From NCBI GenBank assembly GCA_022792835.1, contig JAAWBT010000026.1:1-64000 (forward strand): DNA of 64,000 nucleotides, in the 5' to 3' direction. A model generated the notes under the pieces. The model did no database searches, was not told the origin of the DNA, and was given only the letters and a program-made list of their open reading frames with translations. The position numbers and the translations under genes were made by a program. Shown one piece after another: positions 15,943 to 24,839 of this stretch. Each line of letters opens with the position of its first letter. Positions within the stretch are counted from its first letter, which is position 1. This stretch comes from Lachnospiraceae bacterium (GTDB taxonomy: Bacteria; Bacillota; Clostridia; Lachnospirales; Lachnospiraceae).

Positions 15943-16551
15943 GTGTATTTTATGCTGGACAATTATGACTCGTTTGTCTATAACCTGTCGGCTTATTTTA
16001 AGGAGCTGGGGCAGGAAATTCTGGTGAAGCGTGAAAATGAGATCACGCTTTCTGAACTTGAGGCGCTTGGGCCGGAGGGAATCATTCTTTCTCCAGGGCC
16101 GGGAAAGCCGTCGGATGCAGAAATGTCTCTGCAGATTCTGGAACAGTGGAAAGGAAAAATCCCAATTTTGGGCGTGTGTCTGGGCCATCAGGCGATGGGC
16201 CACTATTTTGGCGCTCAGGTGGAAAAAGGGAGTTGTCCCATGCATGGGAAGCTTGCGGCCATTACCCACAATGGAAAGGGGCTGTTTTTTGGACTTAAGC
16301 AGCGTTTTCGGGCCACAAGATATCATTCACTCATGGTCAGTGGGAAAGGTTTTCCAAGGGAGCTCTCGGTGGATGCGGTGTCTGCCCAGGATGGCGTGAT
16401 TATGGGGATTTCCCATAAAACTTATCCGGTTTATGGCGTACAATTCCATCCGGAAGCGGTGCTGACAGAATGCGGCCTGGAGCTTTTGGACAATTTCAGG
16501 AAAATCTGTGAGGAATGGAGGAAAGCCTATGAGAACCATAAGAGTGATTGA
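15943..16551 (+). CDS. pabA: Aminodeoxychorismate synthase component II (glutamine amidotransferase)
   Basis: Glutaminase subunit that supplies ammonia to PabB for p-aminobenzoate and folate synthesis; it also resembles TrpG. The 202-residue protein starts at GTG 15943 (GAGGGGAAG five bases upstream). It has DNYDSFVYNL near residue 6, oxyanion loop LSPGPGKPSD near 48, nucleophile in GVCLGHQAMG near 76 and the catalytic His-Glu in VQFHPEAVLTE near 166. The frame is open back to 15778 but that part lacks homology. The pabA role over trpG is inferred from the following pabB and pabC and the absence of trp genes. It overlaps pabB by 23 bases. Confidence 0.92.
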   Translation: MYFMLDNYDSFVYNLSAYFKELGQEILVKRENEITLSELEALGPEGIILSPGPGKPSDAEMSLQILEQWKGKIPILGVCLGHQAMGHYFGAQVEKGSCPMHGKLAAITHNGKGLFFGLKQRFRATRYHSLMVSGKGFPRELSVDAVSAQDGVIMGISHKTYPVYGVQFHPEAVLTECGLELLDNFRKICEEWRKAYENHKSD

Positions 16552-17899
16552 AAAGTATCCGCCTCTCTGCCAGATTTTTGAGCAGTATGAAAAGGAACCC
16601 ATGGCGGTATTTTTAGATTCATCTCTGGAAAATCATCTAGGGAGATATTCCATTGTCGGGCTGTTTCCTTATCTGAGCCTGATAAAGGGAGAGACCTTTA
16701 CAGTAAACGGCAGAGAATGCGGGAAGAGTTTTGAGGCTTATGTGAAAGAATATTTAGAAAACCACAGAGAGGAAAATCCCACAGAGCTTCCGATTGTCTC
16801 CGGGGCCATCGGATACTTTTCTTATGATTATGGAATGGAAAAGGAGGGGGTGAAAAGCCGCCATGAAAAGCACGATGGCATCCCGCAATGTATCCTGTGC
16901 TTCTACGATGTGTTCTTGGTGGAAGATCTCAGGGAACATAAACTTTATGTGGTGGCCAACGGGATGTGTGGGGACAGTCTGGAGATGGCAGACCGGATTC
17001 TCAGACAGATTGCGGAGATTTCGGACGGGATTTTTCCGGAGAAAAGATGGGCGGAAAAACAGACGGCTCCGGGCGCGATTTCTGTGGAAGCAAATTTTGA
17101 AAAAGAAGAATATCTGCAGGCAGTGAAGGATACTATTTCCCACATCACAGAGGGAGATATCTATATTATGAATATGACTCAGAGGTTGAAAGTCTTTGGC
17201 GGGAGACTGCCCTGGCAGGTATTTAAACGGCTGCGAAAGGACAACCCCTCTCCCTTTGGAGGGTATTTTCAGTATGGGGATTTTCAGGTGGTCTGTGCCT
17301 CTCCAGAACGTTTTATTCAGATGAAGAAGGGACATGTGATAACCAGACCCATCAAGGGAACCAGGAAGCGGGGCAGGACGCGGGCAGAGGATGAGGCGCT
17401 GCGGCAGGAGCTTCTGGAGTCAGAAAAGGATAAGAGCGAGCTTTTGATGATCGTGGATTTGGAGAGGAATGATCTAAACCGCGTATGTGTGCCGGGAAGC
17501 GTACAGGTGACGGAGCTGTTTGCGGTGGAGACCTACGCGACGGTGTTCCATCTGGTGGCCACAGTGGAAGGTGAGCTGGAACAGGGGAAAAATGTGATGG
17601 ATCTGATCGAGGCGGCTTTTCCGGGAGGCTCCATCACCGGGGCGCCGAAGCTTCGGGCCATGGAGGTCATTGATGAGCTGGAGCATGGCAGGCGCGGACT
17701 TTACACCGGGTCCATGGGATATCTGACTTTGGACGGAGACTGTGATTTTAACATTGTCATCCGGACGGCGCTCTGCCTGGAAGGAAGCTATGAGCTGGGC
17801 GTGGGCGGAGGGATTACCTGCGAATCTGAGCTGGAATTTGAATATGAAGAGACTTTCCAGAAGGCGAAGGCAGTTTTGGAAGCCATTGGGGGAGAATGA
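16529..17899 (+). CDS. pabB: Aminodeoxychorismate synthase component I
   Basis: Converts chorismate and ammonia to 4-amino-4-deoxychorismate. The 456-residue protein has the N-terminal tryptophan-type fold and the C-terminal chorismate-binding domain. Its diagnostic motif is PIKGTRKRGR near 274: the lysine replaces the alanine of anthranilate synthase (PIAGT) and forms the covalent intermediate in PabB. Also visible are LLMIVDLERNDLNRVC near 306, FPGGSITGAPK near 366 and the C-terminal GGGITCESELEFEYEET. The start at 16529 has GGAGG and overlaps pabA by 23 bases. The gene ends two bases before pabC. Confidence 0.94.
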   Translation: MRTIRVIEKYPPLCQIFEQYEKEPMAVFLDSSLENHLGRYSIVGLFPYLSLIKGETFTVNGRECGKSFEAYVKEYLENHREENPTELPIVSGAIGYFSYDYGMEKEGVKSRHEKHDGIPQCILCFYDVFLVEDLREHKLYVVANGMCGDSLEMADRILRQIAEISDGIFPEKRWAEKQTAPGAISVEANFEKEEYLQAVKDTISHITEGDIYIMNMTQRLKVFGGRLPWQVFKRLRKDNPSPFGGYFQYGDFQVVCASPERFIQMKKGHVITRPIKGTRKRGRTRAEDEALRQELLESEKDKSELLMIVDLERNDLNRVCVPGSVQVTELFAVETYATVFHLVATVEGELEQGKNVMDLIEAAFPGGSITGAPKLRAMEVIDELEHGRRGLYTGSMGYLTLDGDCDFNIVIRTALCLEGSYELGVGGGITCESELEFEYEETFQKAKAVLEAIGGE

Positions 17900-17901
17900 C
17901 C

Positions 17902-18684
17902 ATGCAAGATCAGAAAATCAGACTGGATGAAGGATTTTTGTTTGGACTGGGGGCCTTTGAGACCATTGCCCTTGAGGGACGTCCTTTATGGTTAGAGAGG
18001 CATTTAAAGCGGCTTGAGAGGACCCTTGCGTTTTTGGGGATCCCAAGGCAGGTGACAAGGAAAGAGGTGTACGAGTACCTGGAGTCTGAAAAAATTACGG
18101 AAGGCGCCCTGAAAATTGTTGTGTCAGAAAAGAACCGTTTATTCCTTCCAAGAGAAAATCCTTACATGGAAACAGATTATGAGAAGGGATTTTCTGTGGA
18201 TTTCGCAGAGGGAAGGCGCAATGAACATTCGCCGCTTACATACCACAAAACCTTGAATTACGGGGATTGTATACTGGAAAAGCGGAGGGCAGCGGAACGG
18301 GGATTCGACGAGGCAGTTTTTTTGAACAGCCGGGGAGAAATCTGTGAAGGCTGTGTATCCAACCTGTTTTTTGTCCGGGAGGGGAAGCTGGTTACGCCAA
18401 AACTCTCCTGCGGCCTCCTTCCGGGGATTGTCCGGGAGGTTCTGCTGGAGAGGTGCGATGTGACAGAAGAGAGGATTTTGGCTGGGGATATCGTTCAGTT
18501 TGAGGAATGCTTCCTGACCAACTCCCTGATGGGAGTCATGCCGGTGGTCCGGTTTGGAAGCCACTTTTTTAAGGGGAGAGAAATGACAGATCAGATCAGA
18601 AATTCTTTAAAAACCGGATTGACATGTAAATTTCTTCGTGCTAAAATTGTTCGGAACAAAACAGTTCGGACAGAAACTAAATGA
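17902..18684 (+). CDS. pabC: Aminodeoxychorismate lyase (PLP, fold type IV)
   Basis: Releases pyruvate from aminodeoxychorismate to give p-aminobenzoate. The 260-residue product has the class IV aminotransferase pattern: DEGFLFGLGAFETI near residue 7, the likely PLP lysine in THKTLNY-like YHKTLNYGDCILEKR near 115, FLNSRGEICEGCVSNLFFV near 139 and LLPGIVREVLLE near 172. ATG 17902 has GGGGGAGA with proper spacing; the alternative ATG at 17896 is too close to it. A branched-chain or D-amino-acid aminotransferase is possible by family alone, but the pabA-pabB context decides. Its 3' end contains the promoter and operator of the next operon. Confidence 0.92.
   Translation: MQDQKIRLDEGFLFGLGAFETIALEGRPLWLERHLKRLERTLAFLGIPRQVTRKEVYEYLESEKITEGALKIVVSEKNRLFLPRENPYMETDYEKGFSVDFAEGRRNEHSPLTYHKTLNYGDCILEKRRAAERGFDEAVFLNSRGEICEGCVSNLFFVREGKLVTPKLSCGLLPGIVREVLLERCDVTEERILAGDIVQFEECFLTNSLMGVMPVVRFGSHFFKGREMTDQIRNSLKTGLTCKFLRAKIVRNKTVRTETK
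18619..18659 (+). promoter_or_regulatory. MarR-operon promoter and operator inside pabC
   Basis: TTGACA (18619-18624), 17 bases, TAAAAT (18642-18647), immediately followed by the palindrome TTGTTC-G-GAACAA (18647-18659). A half-matching CAGTTCGGACAG lies about 6 bases further on. The position at the transcription start, just upstream of marR, is typical for MarR autorepression. Confidence 0.75.
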
Positions 18685-18722
18685 TCTGTGTCCGGAACGG
18701 GAAAGAGAAAGGAGGAATCCCC

Positions 18723-19172
18723 ATGGAGGAATCCCGCCCGCTTCACATTGGTTTTGAAATTAAGCAGACCTCCAGACTGATCAAAAAAGCAATTGACCGG
18801 TCAGCCGCGGTGCAGTGCGCCAGCCAGATGACGGGGACCCACATCTGGATCCTTAAGTATCTCCAGGAGAATAGCGGAAAAGAAATTTTTCAGAAGGATA
18901 TTGAGAGACAATTCGGGATCAATCGTTCTTCAGCCACCGGGCTTTTGCAGCTGATGGAAAAGAACGGCCTTATTTGCCGGGAGGAAGTGCCTTACGACGC
19001 AAGGCTCAAACGGATTGTGATGACGGAAAAGGCCATTTCCCTGGAGGCTTCTGTCCGCAGGGAGATCGACCGGGCGGAGGAGAGGATTTCCAGAGGATTT
19101 TCTGAAGAGGAGCTTCAGACGCTTGTCCAGATGCTGTCCCGTATCCGGGAGAATTTAAGCCAGGGCGGCTGA
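18723..19172 (+). CDS. MarR family transcriptional regulator
   Basis: A 149-residue winged-helix dimeric regulator: dimerisation helices at both ends, recognition region EIFQKDIERQFGINRSSATGLLQLMEKNGLICRE (about 52-85; motif spans these residues) and wing DARLKRIVMTEKA. ATG 18723 has GGAGG upstream. It precedes two ABC exporter half-transporters and probably represses them and itself through the palindrome at 18647. The inducing compound is not readable from sequence. Confidence 0.92.
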   Translation: MEESRPLHIGFEIKQTSRLIKKAIDRSAAVQCASQMTGTHIWILKYLQENSGKEIFQKDIERQFGINRSSATGLLQLMEKNGLICREEVPYDARLKRIVMTEKAISLEASVRREIDRAEERISRGFSEEELQTLVQMLSRIRENLSQGG

Positions 19173-19260
19173 TCTCGGAAGAAGATTAAAAAAGACAGTC
19201 CGTTGGAAATAGAACTGATTTGAAAGGACAAAGATTCACAGATGACACAAGGAGGACGAC

Positions 19261-21012
19261 ATGATCAAACGGCTTGCAGGATGTATCAGAGAATACAGGC
19301 GGGATTCCATTCTGGCGCCCGCATATATTGTGGGAGAGGGGGCCATGGAGGTCCTGATTCCCATGCTCATGGCCAGACTCATTGACCAGGGTATTGACAG
19401 AGGGAGCATGACAGCCATCTGGCAGATTGGGCTTCTTTTGGCAGCCTGCTGCCTGGTTTCTTTAAGTTTCGGCATTCTGGCGGGAACCCATGCGGCCAGG
19501 GCTTCTGCCGGATTTGCAAAAAATCTGCGCCATGACATGTATTACAAGGTACAGGAGTATTCCTTTGCCAACATTGACAAATTTTCCACGGCCAGCATTG
19601 TGACCAGGCTGACGACGGATGTGACCAATGTGCAGAATGCATTTCAGATGATCATCCGTATGGCGGTGCGCGCACCGATTCTTCTGGTGTTCGCACTGTT
19701 TATGTCTTTTATGGTGAATTCCAGGCTGGCAGTCATTTATCTGTGTGTGATTCCTGCCCTGGCAATCGGTCTGTTTTTGATTATGAGCCATGCCCATCCT
19801 CTGTTCGAGAGGGTATTTAAGACTTATGACCGGCTGAATATGGTGGTACAGGAAAACCTTCACGGGATCCGGGTGGTGAAGTCTTTTGTGCGGGAGGAAC
19901 ATGAAAAAGAGAAGTTTGGCCAGGTGTCTGAAAGTATTTACCGGGATTTCAAGAAAGCGGAGCGGATCGTGGCTTTTAACATGCCGCTCATGCAGATTTC
20001 TGTGTACACCTGTATGCTGCTCCTGTCCTGGATCGGCGCACGGCTGATTGTGGGAAGCGGAGGCAGTGCGGGGGGAATGACCACCGGACAGCTCATGAGC
20101 ATGTTTTCCTATACCATGCAGATCCTCATGAGTTTAATGATGATCTCCAATATTTTCGTCATGCTGATCATTTCCAGGGCCTCTGCGGAGAGGATTGTGG
20201 AGATCCTGGACGAAGAGAGCAGCCTGAAAAATCCGCCGGAGCCTGTTATGGAAGTGGCGGACGGTTCCGTGACCTTTAAGGACGTATCTTTCAGTTATAA
20301 AGGAGACAAAAACAAGCTCTGCCTCATGGACATTGATTTAAAAATACGTTCCGGGGAGACGGTGGGGATTATCGGCGGGACCGGTTCCTCGAAAAGTTCT
20401 CTGGTTCAGCTCATTCCAAGGCTTTACGACGTCACAAAAGGGCAGCTCTTTGTGGGTGGGTTGGATGTCAGGGATTATGATATTGAAACACTGCGGAATC
20501 AGGTGGCCATGGTGCTCCAGAAGAATGTTCTCTTTTCTGGAACCATCAAGGAAAACCTTCGGTGGGGAAATCCGGACGCCACAGAAGAAGAAATGATCCA
20601 TGCCTGCAGGCTTTCTCAGGCGGATGGTTTTATCCGGGAATTTCCGGAGGGCTATGATACTTATATGGAACAGGGAGGCGCCAATGTGTCCGGGGGCCAG
20701 AGGCAGAGGCTCTGTATTGCCAGGGCGCTTTTAAAGAAGCCAAAGATTCTGATCCTGGACGATTCTACCAGTGCCGTGGATACGGCGACAGACGCCCTGA
20801 TCCGGAAGGCTTTCCGGGAAGAGATCCCAGAGACGACAAAATTTATCATTGCCCAGAGGATTTCTTCGGTGGAGGAAGCCGATAAGATCATCGTCCTGGA
20901 TGGGGGACGGGTGAGCGGCTTTGGTACCCATGAGGAGCTTTTGGAAGGAAACGAAATCTACAGAGAGGTCTATGAATCCCAGATGAAAGGAGGCGAAAAG
21001 GATGGCAAATAA
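19261..21012 (+). CDS. Heterodimeric ABC exporter, subunit with degenerate ATP site
   Basis: Half-transporter of 583 residues: six-helix membrane domain (1-310), then the nucleotide-binding domain. Walker A is GGTGSSKSS near 373, with the second glycine of the usual GxGK changed to Ser. The signature is VSGGQRQRL. Walker B ends LILDDSTSAVD, with Asp in place of the catalytic Glu, and the switch histidine is replaced (AQRISS instead of AHRLS). These changes mark the subunit contributing the non-catalytic site in BmrCD or TM287/288-type heterodimers. Start 19261 has AGGAGG upstream; it overlaps the partner gene by 11 bases. Confidence 0.93.
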   Translation: MIKRLAGCIREYRRDSILAPAYIVGEGAMEVLIPMLMARLIDQGIDRGSMTAIWQIGLLLAACCLVSLSFGILAGTHAARASAGFAKNLRHDMYYKVQEYSFANIDKFSTASIVTRLTTDVTNVQNAFQMIIRMAVRAPILLVFALFMSFMVNSRLAVIYLCVIPALAIGLFLIMSHAHPLFERVFKTYDRLNMVVQENLHGIRVVKSFVREEHEKEKFGQVSESIYRDFKKAERIVAFNMPLMQISVYTCMLLLSWIGARLIVGSGGSAGGMTTGQLMSMFSYTMQILMSLMMISNIFVMLIISRASAERIVEILDEESSLKNPPEPVMEVADGSVTFKDVSFSYKGDKNKLCLMDIDLKIRSGETVGIIGGTGSSKSSLVQLIPRLYDVTKGQLFVGGLDVRDYDIETLRNQVAMVLQKNVLFSGTIKENLRWGNPDATEEEMIHACRLSQADGFIREFPEGYDTYMEQGGANVSGGQRQRLCIARALLKKPKILILDDSTSAVDTATDALIRKAFREEIPETTKFIIAQRISSVEEADKIIVLDGGRVSGFGTHEELLEGNEIYREVYESQMKGGEKDGK

Positions 21013-23020
21013 GAATCAAGGAACAGTTCAGGGAAACCACAAAGCTTCGGAGGGAAGAACCCCTGAGACAGTCCGGGTGGCCAGAATGCCGGGCCGGGCC
21101 GGAATGCGGGGAATGCCGCCGGCGAAGGGCATGAAGTTAAATCCGAAAACGGCAAAAAGGCTGTTCGCTTACATAGCCGGACAGAATAAGGCGCTGTTTG
21201 CGGTGGTTATCGTCTGTATTCTGATCAGTACGGCCGCCAACGTGGCAGGCTCCATGTTCCTGCGCATTCTGATTGACAAGTACATTGAGCCGCTGCTTCT
21301 CACGGAAAATCCGGTGTTTGACGGGCTCCTTGGAGCGGTCTTTACCATGGCCTGTGTGTATTTGGCGGGAGTTTTGTGTAGCTTTACTTACAACTGGATC
21401 ATGGCCGGGATCTCCCAGGGCGTGCAGAAGCGGATCCGGGACGAGATGTTTGCACACATGCAGAGCCTTCCCATCCGGTATTTTGACACCCACACCTTTG
21501 GGGATGTGATGAGTCATTATACCAATGACATCGACACCTTAAGGCAGATGGTGTCCCAGAGTTTTCCCCAGCTTCTCTCCTCCTGTATGACCATTGTGAT
21601 GGTATTTTGCGCCATGGTTTACACCAGTGTTTATCTGACCTTGTTTATTCTGGTGACCATCACCTGTCTGGTGACGGTTTCCAAAAAGATCGGAGGCAAA
21701 AGCGCCAATTATTTTGTGCGCCAGCAAAAATCCCTGGGGGATGTGAACGGATATATTGAGGAAATGATTAACGGCCAGAAGGTCATCAAGGTATTCTGTC
21801 ACGAAGAGGCAGCAAAAGGGGAATTCGATGAAAAGAACGAGGAACTTTACAGGAATGCCTCCAGCGCCAATACCTTCGCCAATGTTCTGGGGCCTGTCTC
21901 CATGAATCTGGGAAATCTCCAGTATGTCCTTTTGGCGGTGTTTGGCGGGCTGCTGGCCGTAAACGGAATTGGCGGCATTACTCTTGGAACCATTGCTTCC
22001 TTCCTGCAGCTCTCCAGAAGCTTTACCATGCCCATCAACCAGATGTCCATGCAGCTCAATGCCATTATCATGGCTCTGGCCGGGGCCGAACGGATTTTTG
22101 CCCTGATTGACGAGGAAGCGGAGGCTGATAATGGGTATGTGACCCTCACGAGGATCCGGCTGAAGGATGAAATAAAAGAGCTTCCGGAACAAATCCCGGC
22201 AGATCTTGTGGAGGAGACAGAGGAAAGGGACGGCATCTGGGCCTGGAAACATCCCCATGAGACGGGGACTCTCACTTATACGAGGCTGACCGGAGATGTG
22301 CGGTTTTATGATGTGGATTTTGGCTATGAGCCGGAGAAGACGGTCCTTCACAATGTGACGCTCTATGCGAAACCAGGCCAGAAGCTGGCCTTTGTGGGGG
22401 CTACCGGAGCCGGAAAAACCACCATCACCAATCTGATCAACCGGTTTTATGACATTGACGACGGAAAGATCCGTTATGACAATATTAATATCAACAAGAT
22501 CAAAAAAGCAGATCTGAGGCGTTCCCTGGGTATGGTTCTTCAAGATACCTGCCTCTTTACCGGGACAGTTATGGAGAACATCCGTTATGGGCGGCTTTCT
22601 GCTACGGACGAGGAAGTGCGCCATGCCGCCATGCTTGCCAACGCCGATGATTTTATACGGCGGCTGCCTCAGGGATACGACACTATGCTGAGTGGGAACG
22701 GGGCCAATCTTTCCCAGGGCCAGAGACAGCTTCTCTCCATTGCCAGAGCAGCAGTGGCCGACCCGCCGGTCATGATCTTGGACGAAGCCACCTCCAGCAT
22801 TGATACCAGGACAGAGTTTCTTGTCCAGAGAGGCATGGACAGCCTGATGAAAGGACGGACTGTCTTTGTCATCGCCCACCGGCTCTCCACCATAAAGAAT
22901 TCCAACGCCATTATGGTGCTGGAGCATGGACGTGTCATCGAGCGGGGAGATCATGAGCAGCTGATCGCAGAGCGGGGGAAATATTATCAGCTTTACACAG
23001 GAGCGTTTGAGTTGGAGTAG
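21002..23020 (+). CDS. Heterodimeric ABC exporter, subunit with catalytic ATP site
   Basis: Partner half-transporter of 672 residues. It has an unusually long basic N-terminus (about 50 residues, Met/Gly/Pro-rich) before the first membrane helix, six membrane helices, an extended linker (about 375-430), and a nucleotide-binding domain with Walker A GATGAGKTT near 463, signature NLSQGQRQLL, Walker B MILDEATSSID and switch VIAHRLST. Walker B Glu and switch His are intact. Together with the preceding gene it forms one exporter, probably for drugs or peptides, under MarR control. It ends 8 bases before a strong hairpin and is convergent with tyrS. Confidence 0.93.
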   Translation: MANKNQGTVQGNHKASEGRTPETVRVARMPGRAGMRGMPPAKGMKLNPKTAKRLFAYIAGQNKALFAVVIVCILISTAANVAGSMFLRILIDKYIEPLLLTENPVFDGLLGAVFTMACVYLAGVLCSFTYNWIMAGISQGVQKRIRDEMFAHMQSLPIRYFDTHTFGDVMSHYTNDIDTLRQMVSQSFPQLLSSCMTIVMVFCAMVYTSVYLTLFILVTITCLVTVSKKIGGKSANYFVRQQKSLGDVNGYIEEMINGQKVIKVFCHEEAAKGEFDEKNEELYRNASSANTFANVLGPVSMNLGNLQYVLLAVFGGLLAVNGIGGITLGTIASFLQLSRSFTMPINQMSMQLNAIIMALAGAERIFALIDEEAEADNGYVTLTRIRLKDEIKELPEQIPADLVEETEERDGIWAWKHPHETGTLTYTRLTGDVRFYDVDFGYEPEKTVLHNVTLYAKPGQKLAFVGATGAGKTTITNLINRFYDIDDGKIRYDNININKIKKADLRRSLGMVLQDTCLFTGTVMENIRYGRLSATDEEVRHAAMLANADDFIRRLPQGYDTMLSGNGANLSQGQRQLLSIARAAVADPPVMILDEATSSIDTRTEFLVQRGMDSLMKGRTVFVIAHRLSTIKNSNAIMVLEHGRVIERGDHEQLIAERGKYYQLYTGAFELE

Positions 23021-23026
23021 TACAAG

Positions 23027-23055
23027 TGCCGCCGTGCTGTTTCAGCACGGCGGCA
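23027..23055. terminator. Strong hairpin between convergent ABC exporter and tyrS
   Basis: TGCCGCCGTGCTG (23027-23039), loop TTT, CAGCACGGCGGCA (23043-23055): a perfect 13-bp GC-rich stem. No T-run follows on either strand, so it is a hairpin terminator by position rather than by textbook form. Confidence 0.6.
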
Positions 23056-23065
23056 TAGACAGGAT

Positions 23066-24295
23066 TTATGACTTCAACAATGCTTTATGGTACACTTTTT
23101 TACCTTTTCGGATTTTCACGCCGTCTATAAGTTTTTCTGCGGTCACTTTGGTATCCAGAGTGGCCTTTTCGCCGTCCACAGTGACGCCGCCCTGGGTGAC
23201 CAGCCGTCTGGCCTCACTTTTTGTGGGCGCCAGCTTGCAGGCCATCATCAACTCCAGGATACTGATAGCGTTGTCTGTAAGCTGCTCTTTCGAAAGCTCT
23301 GTGGAAGGCATTCCTTCTTCATCCCCGCCGCCTGCAAAAAGCGCATGGGAAGCCTGCTTTGCTTTGTCGGCCTCTTCTTTACCGTGAACCAGGCCGGTCA
23401 GCTCATAGGCCAGAATCTCTTTGGCTTCGTTTAACTGGCTGCCTTCCCATTTGTCCATCTTGTCAATCTCTTCCAGAGGGAGGAAAGTCAACATGCGGAT
23501 GCACTTTAACACATCGGCGTCGCCGGTGTTTCTCCAGTACTGATAAAATTCAAAGGGTGAGGTCTTATCGGGGTCAAGCCATACGGCACCTTTTGCAGTC
23601 TTGCCCATTTTTTTGCCTTCGGAATTCATGAGGAGAGTAATGGTCATGGCGTAAGCATCTTCATTTTCCGTAGTCTTCTTGCGGATTAACTCCGTTCCGG
23701 CCAGCATGTTGGACCACTGATCGTTACCGCCAAACTGCATATTACAGTCGTAATGCTGGTGCAGGTAGTAGAAATCATAAGCCTGCATAATCATGTAATT
23801 GAACTCCAGGAAGCTTAACCCTTTTTCCATGCGCTGTTTGTAGCATTCGGCCCGGAGCATATTGTTGACGGAAAAACAGCCGCCTACCTCCCGCAAAAGC
23901 TCCACGTAATTCAGCTTTAAAAGCCAGTCCGCATTGTTCACCATGACGGCCTTGTCAGGACCGAACTCGATAAAACGCTCCATCTGTTTTTTGAAGCAGT
24001 CACAGTTGTGGTCAATGGTTTCTTTGGTCATCATGGAACGCATATCAGTCCGCCCTGAAGGATCCCCCACATGGCCAGTGCCGCCGCCGATTAAGACGAT
24101 GGGTTTGTTTCCGGCCATCTGGAGCCGTTTCATCAGGCAGAGCGCCATAAAATGTCCTACATGGAGGGAGTCAGCAGTGGGATCAAAGCCGATATAAAAC
24201 CGGGCGCTGCCGTTATTAATGAGCTCTCGGATTTCCGGCTCGTCCGTCACCTGGGCGATCAGCCCTCTGGCCTGTAATTCTTCATAAATTTTCAT
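23066..24295 (-). CDS. tyrS: Tyrosyl-tRNA synthetase
   Basis: Charges tRNA-Tyr. The 409-residue class I enzyme has the Rossmann start RFYIGFDPTADSLHVGHF (the HIGH-type motif HVGH near 44), the tyrosine-binding region YDFYYLHQHYDCNMQFGGNDQWSN near 170, KMGKT as the KMSKS-type motif near 230, and a C-terminal S4 RNA-binding domain (SEARRLVTQGGVTVDG). The start at 24295 has AAAGGA upstream. Expression is controlled by the T-box leader upstream, which responds to uncharged tRNA-Tyr. Confidence 0.97.
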   Translation of the reverse strand: MKIYEELQARGLIAQVTDEPEIRELINNGSARFYIGFDPTADSLHVGHFMALCLMKRLQMAGNKPIVLIGGGTGHVGDPSGRTDMRSMMTKETIDHNCDCFKKQMERFIEFGPDKAVMVNNADWLLKLNYVELLREVGGCFSVNNMLRAECYKQRMEKGLSFLEFNYMIMQAYDFYYLHQHYDCNMQFGGNDQWSNMLAGTELIRKKTTENEDAYAMTITLLMNSEGKKMGKTAKGAVWLDPDKTSPFEFYQYWRNTGDADVLKCIRMLTFLPLEEIDKMDKWEGSQLNEAKEILAYELTGLVHGKEEADKAKQASHALFAGGGDEEGMPSTELSKEQLTDNAISILELMMACKLAPTKSEARRLVTQGGVTVDGEKATLDTKVTAEKLIDGVKIRKGKKVYHKALLKS

Positions 24296-24383
24296 GGTAT
24301 TTTTCCTTTCTTCTCAAATAAGTTCATGTGCCCCGGGGCAGGCTGCGAAAGGGCAAGATCCTTTTTGCCCATATGCATAAAAA

Positions 24384-24700
24384 GTCCCCTGTCCTTTCGG
24401 ACAGAGGACGAATGGAGCATTCGCGGTACCACCTCTTATTTAGGAAGTCCTCACAGACTTCCTCTTATGAAGAATGGCTGAATCATCCTGGGGATTGTGT
24501 CAGCATATTCTTCTGTGCGATAACGGACACTTCCGACCGGCCCTAGTGATCTCCCTTTTTCTATAAATTAAGGAGCTGTTCAGGCGGGCGGCTCTAAGAT
24601 GTATTCAGACTGGGACCGCCTGTATCCTTCCACCAAACGGATACTCTCTGGGAAGCGGGAAAACCAGCTTACTTTTTCTCGTCAAAGCCTTTATATATTG
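24384..24700 (-). promoter_or_regulatory. T-box riboswitch of tyrS (Tyr specifier UAC)
   Basis: On the minus strand the leader shows the invariant T-box sequence AGGTGGTACCGCG (24434 to 24422). It is followed by a terminator: GTCCTCTGTCC (24409-24399), loop GAAA, GGACAGGGGAC (24394-24384), then TTTTT. The probable specifier loop is CTGAATACATC, with TAC (tyrosine) at 24603-24601. Uncharged tRNA-Tyr should pair with both sites and prevent termination. Confidence 0.93.
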
Positions 24701-24709
24701 GTTTATTGG

Positions 24710-24738
24710 CATTATAACAAAAAAAAAGAAAAAAGCAA
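24710..24738 (-). promoter_or_regulatory. Promoter of the tyrS T-box transcript
   Basis: On the minus strand TTGCTT (24738-24733), 17 bases, TATAAT (24715-24710). It places the transcript start near 24702, just before T-box stem I. Confidence 0.75.
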
Positions 24739-24785
24739 GCCCTCATGACAAAAAAGCATAGTTTTTCTTAGGAAATAATGAGATG

Positions 24786-24814
24786 TTGCATTTACTCCGA
24801 GAATCTTGTAAAAT
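24786..24814 (+). promoter_or_regulatory. Promoter of the proX-like/mutY operon
   Basis: TTGCAT (24786-24791), 17 bases, TAAAAT (24809-24814), 26 bases before the start at 24840. Confidence 0.65.
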
Positions 24815-24839
24815 GAATCAAGGAAAAGAGGAGATCATT

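Noticed and set aside
15940-16551. Anthranilate synthase component II (trpG) as the name for the amidotransferase
   Set aside because: The next gene has the PIKGT motif of PabB, and pabC follows; no trp gene is present. A shared TrpG role cannot be excluded.
21539-22954. A 471-residue open frame antisense to the second ABC exporter subunit
   Set aside because: It has no homology pattern or start signal and lies opposite a gene with complete ABC motifs; it is a by-product of codon bias in the sense strand.
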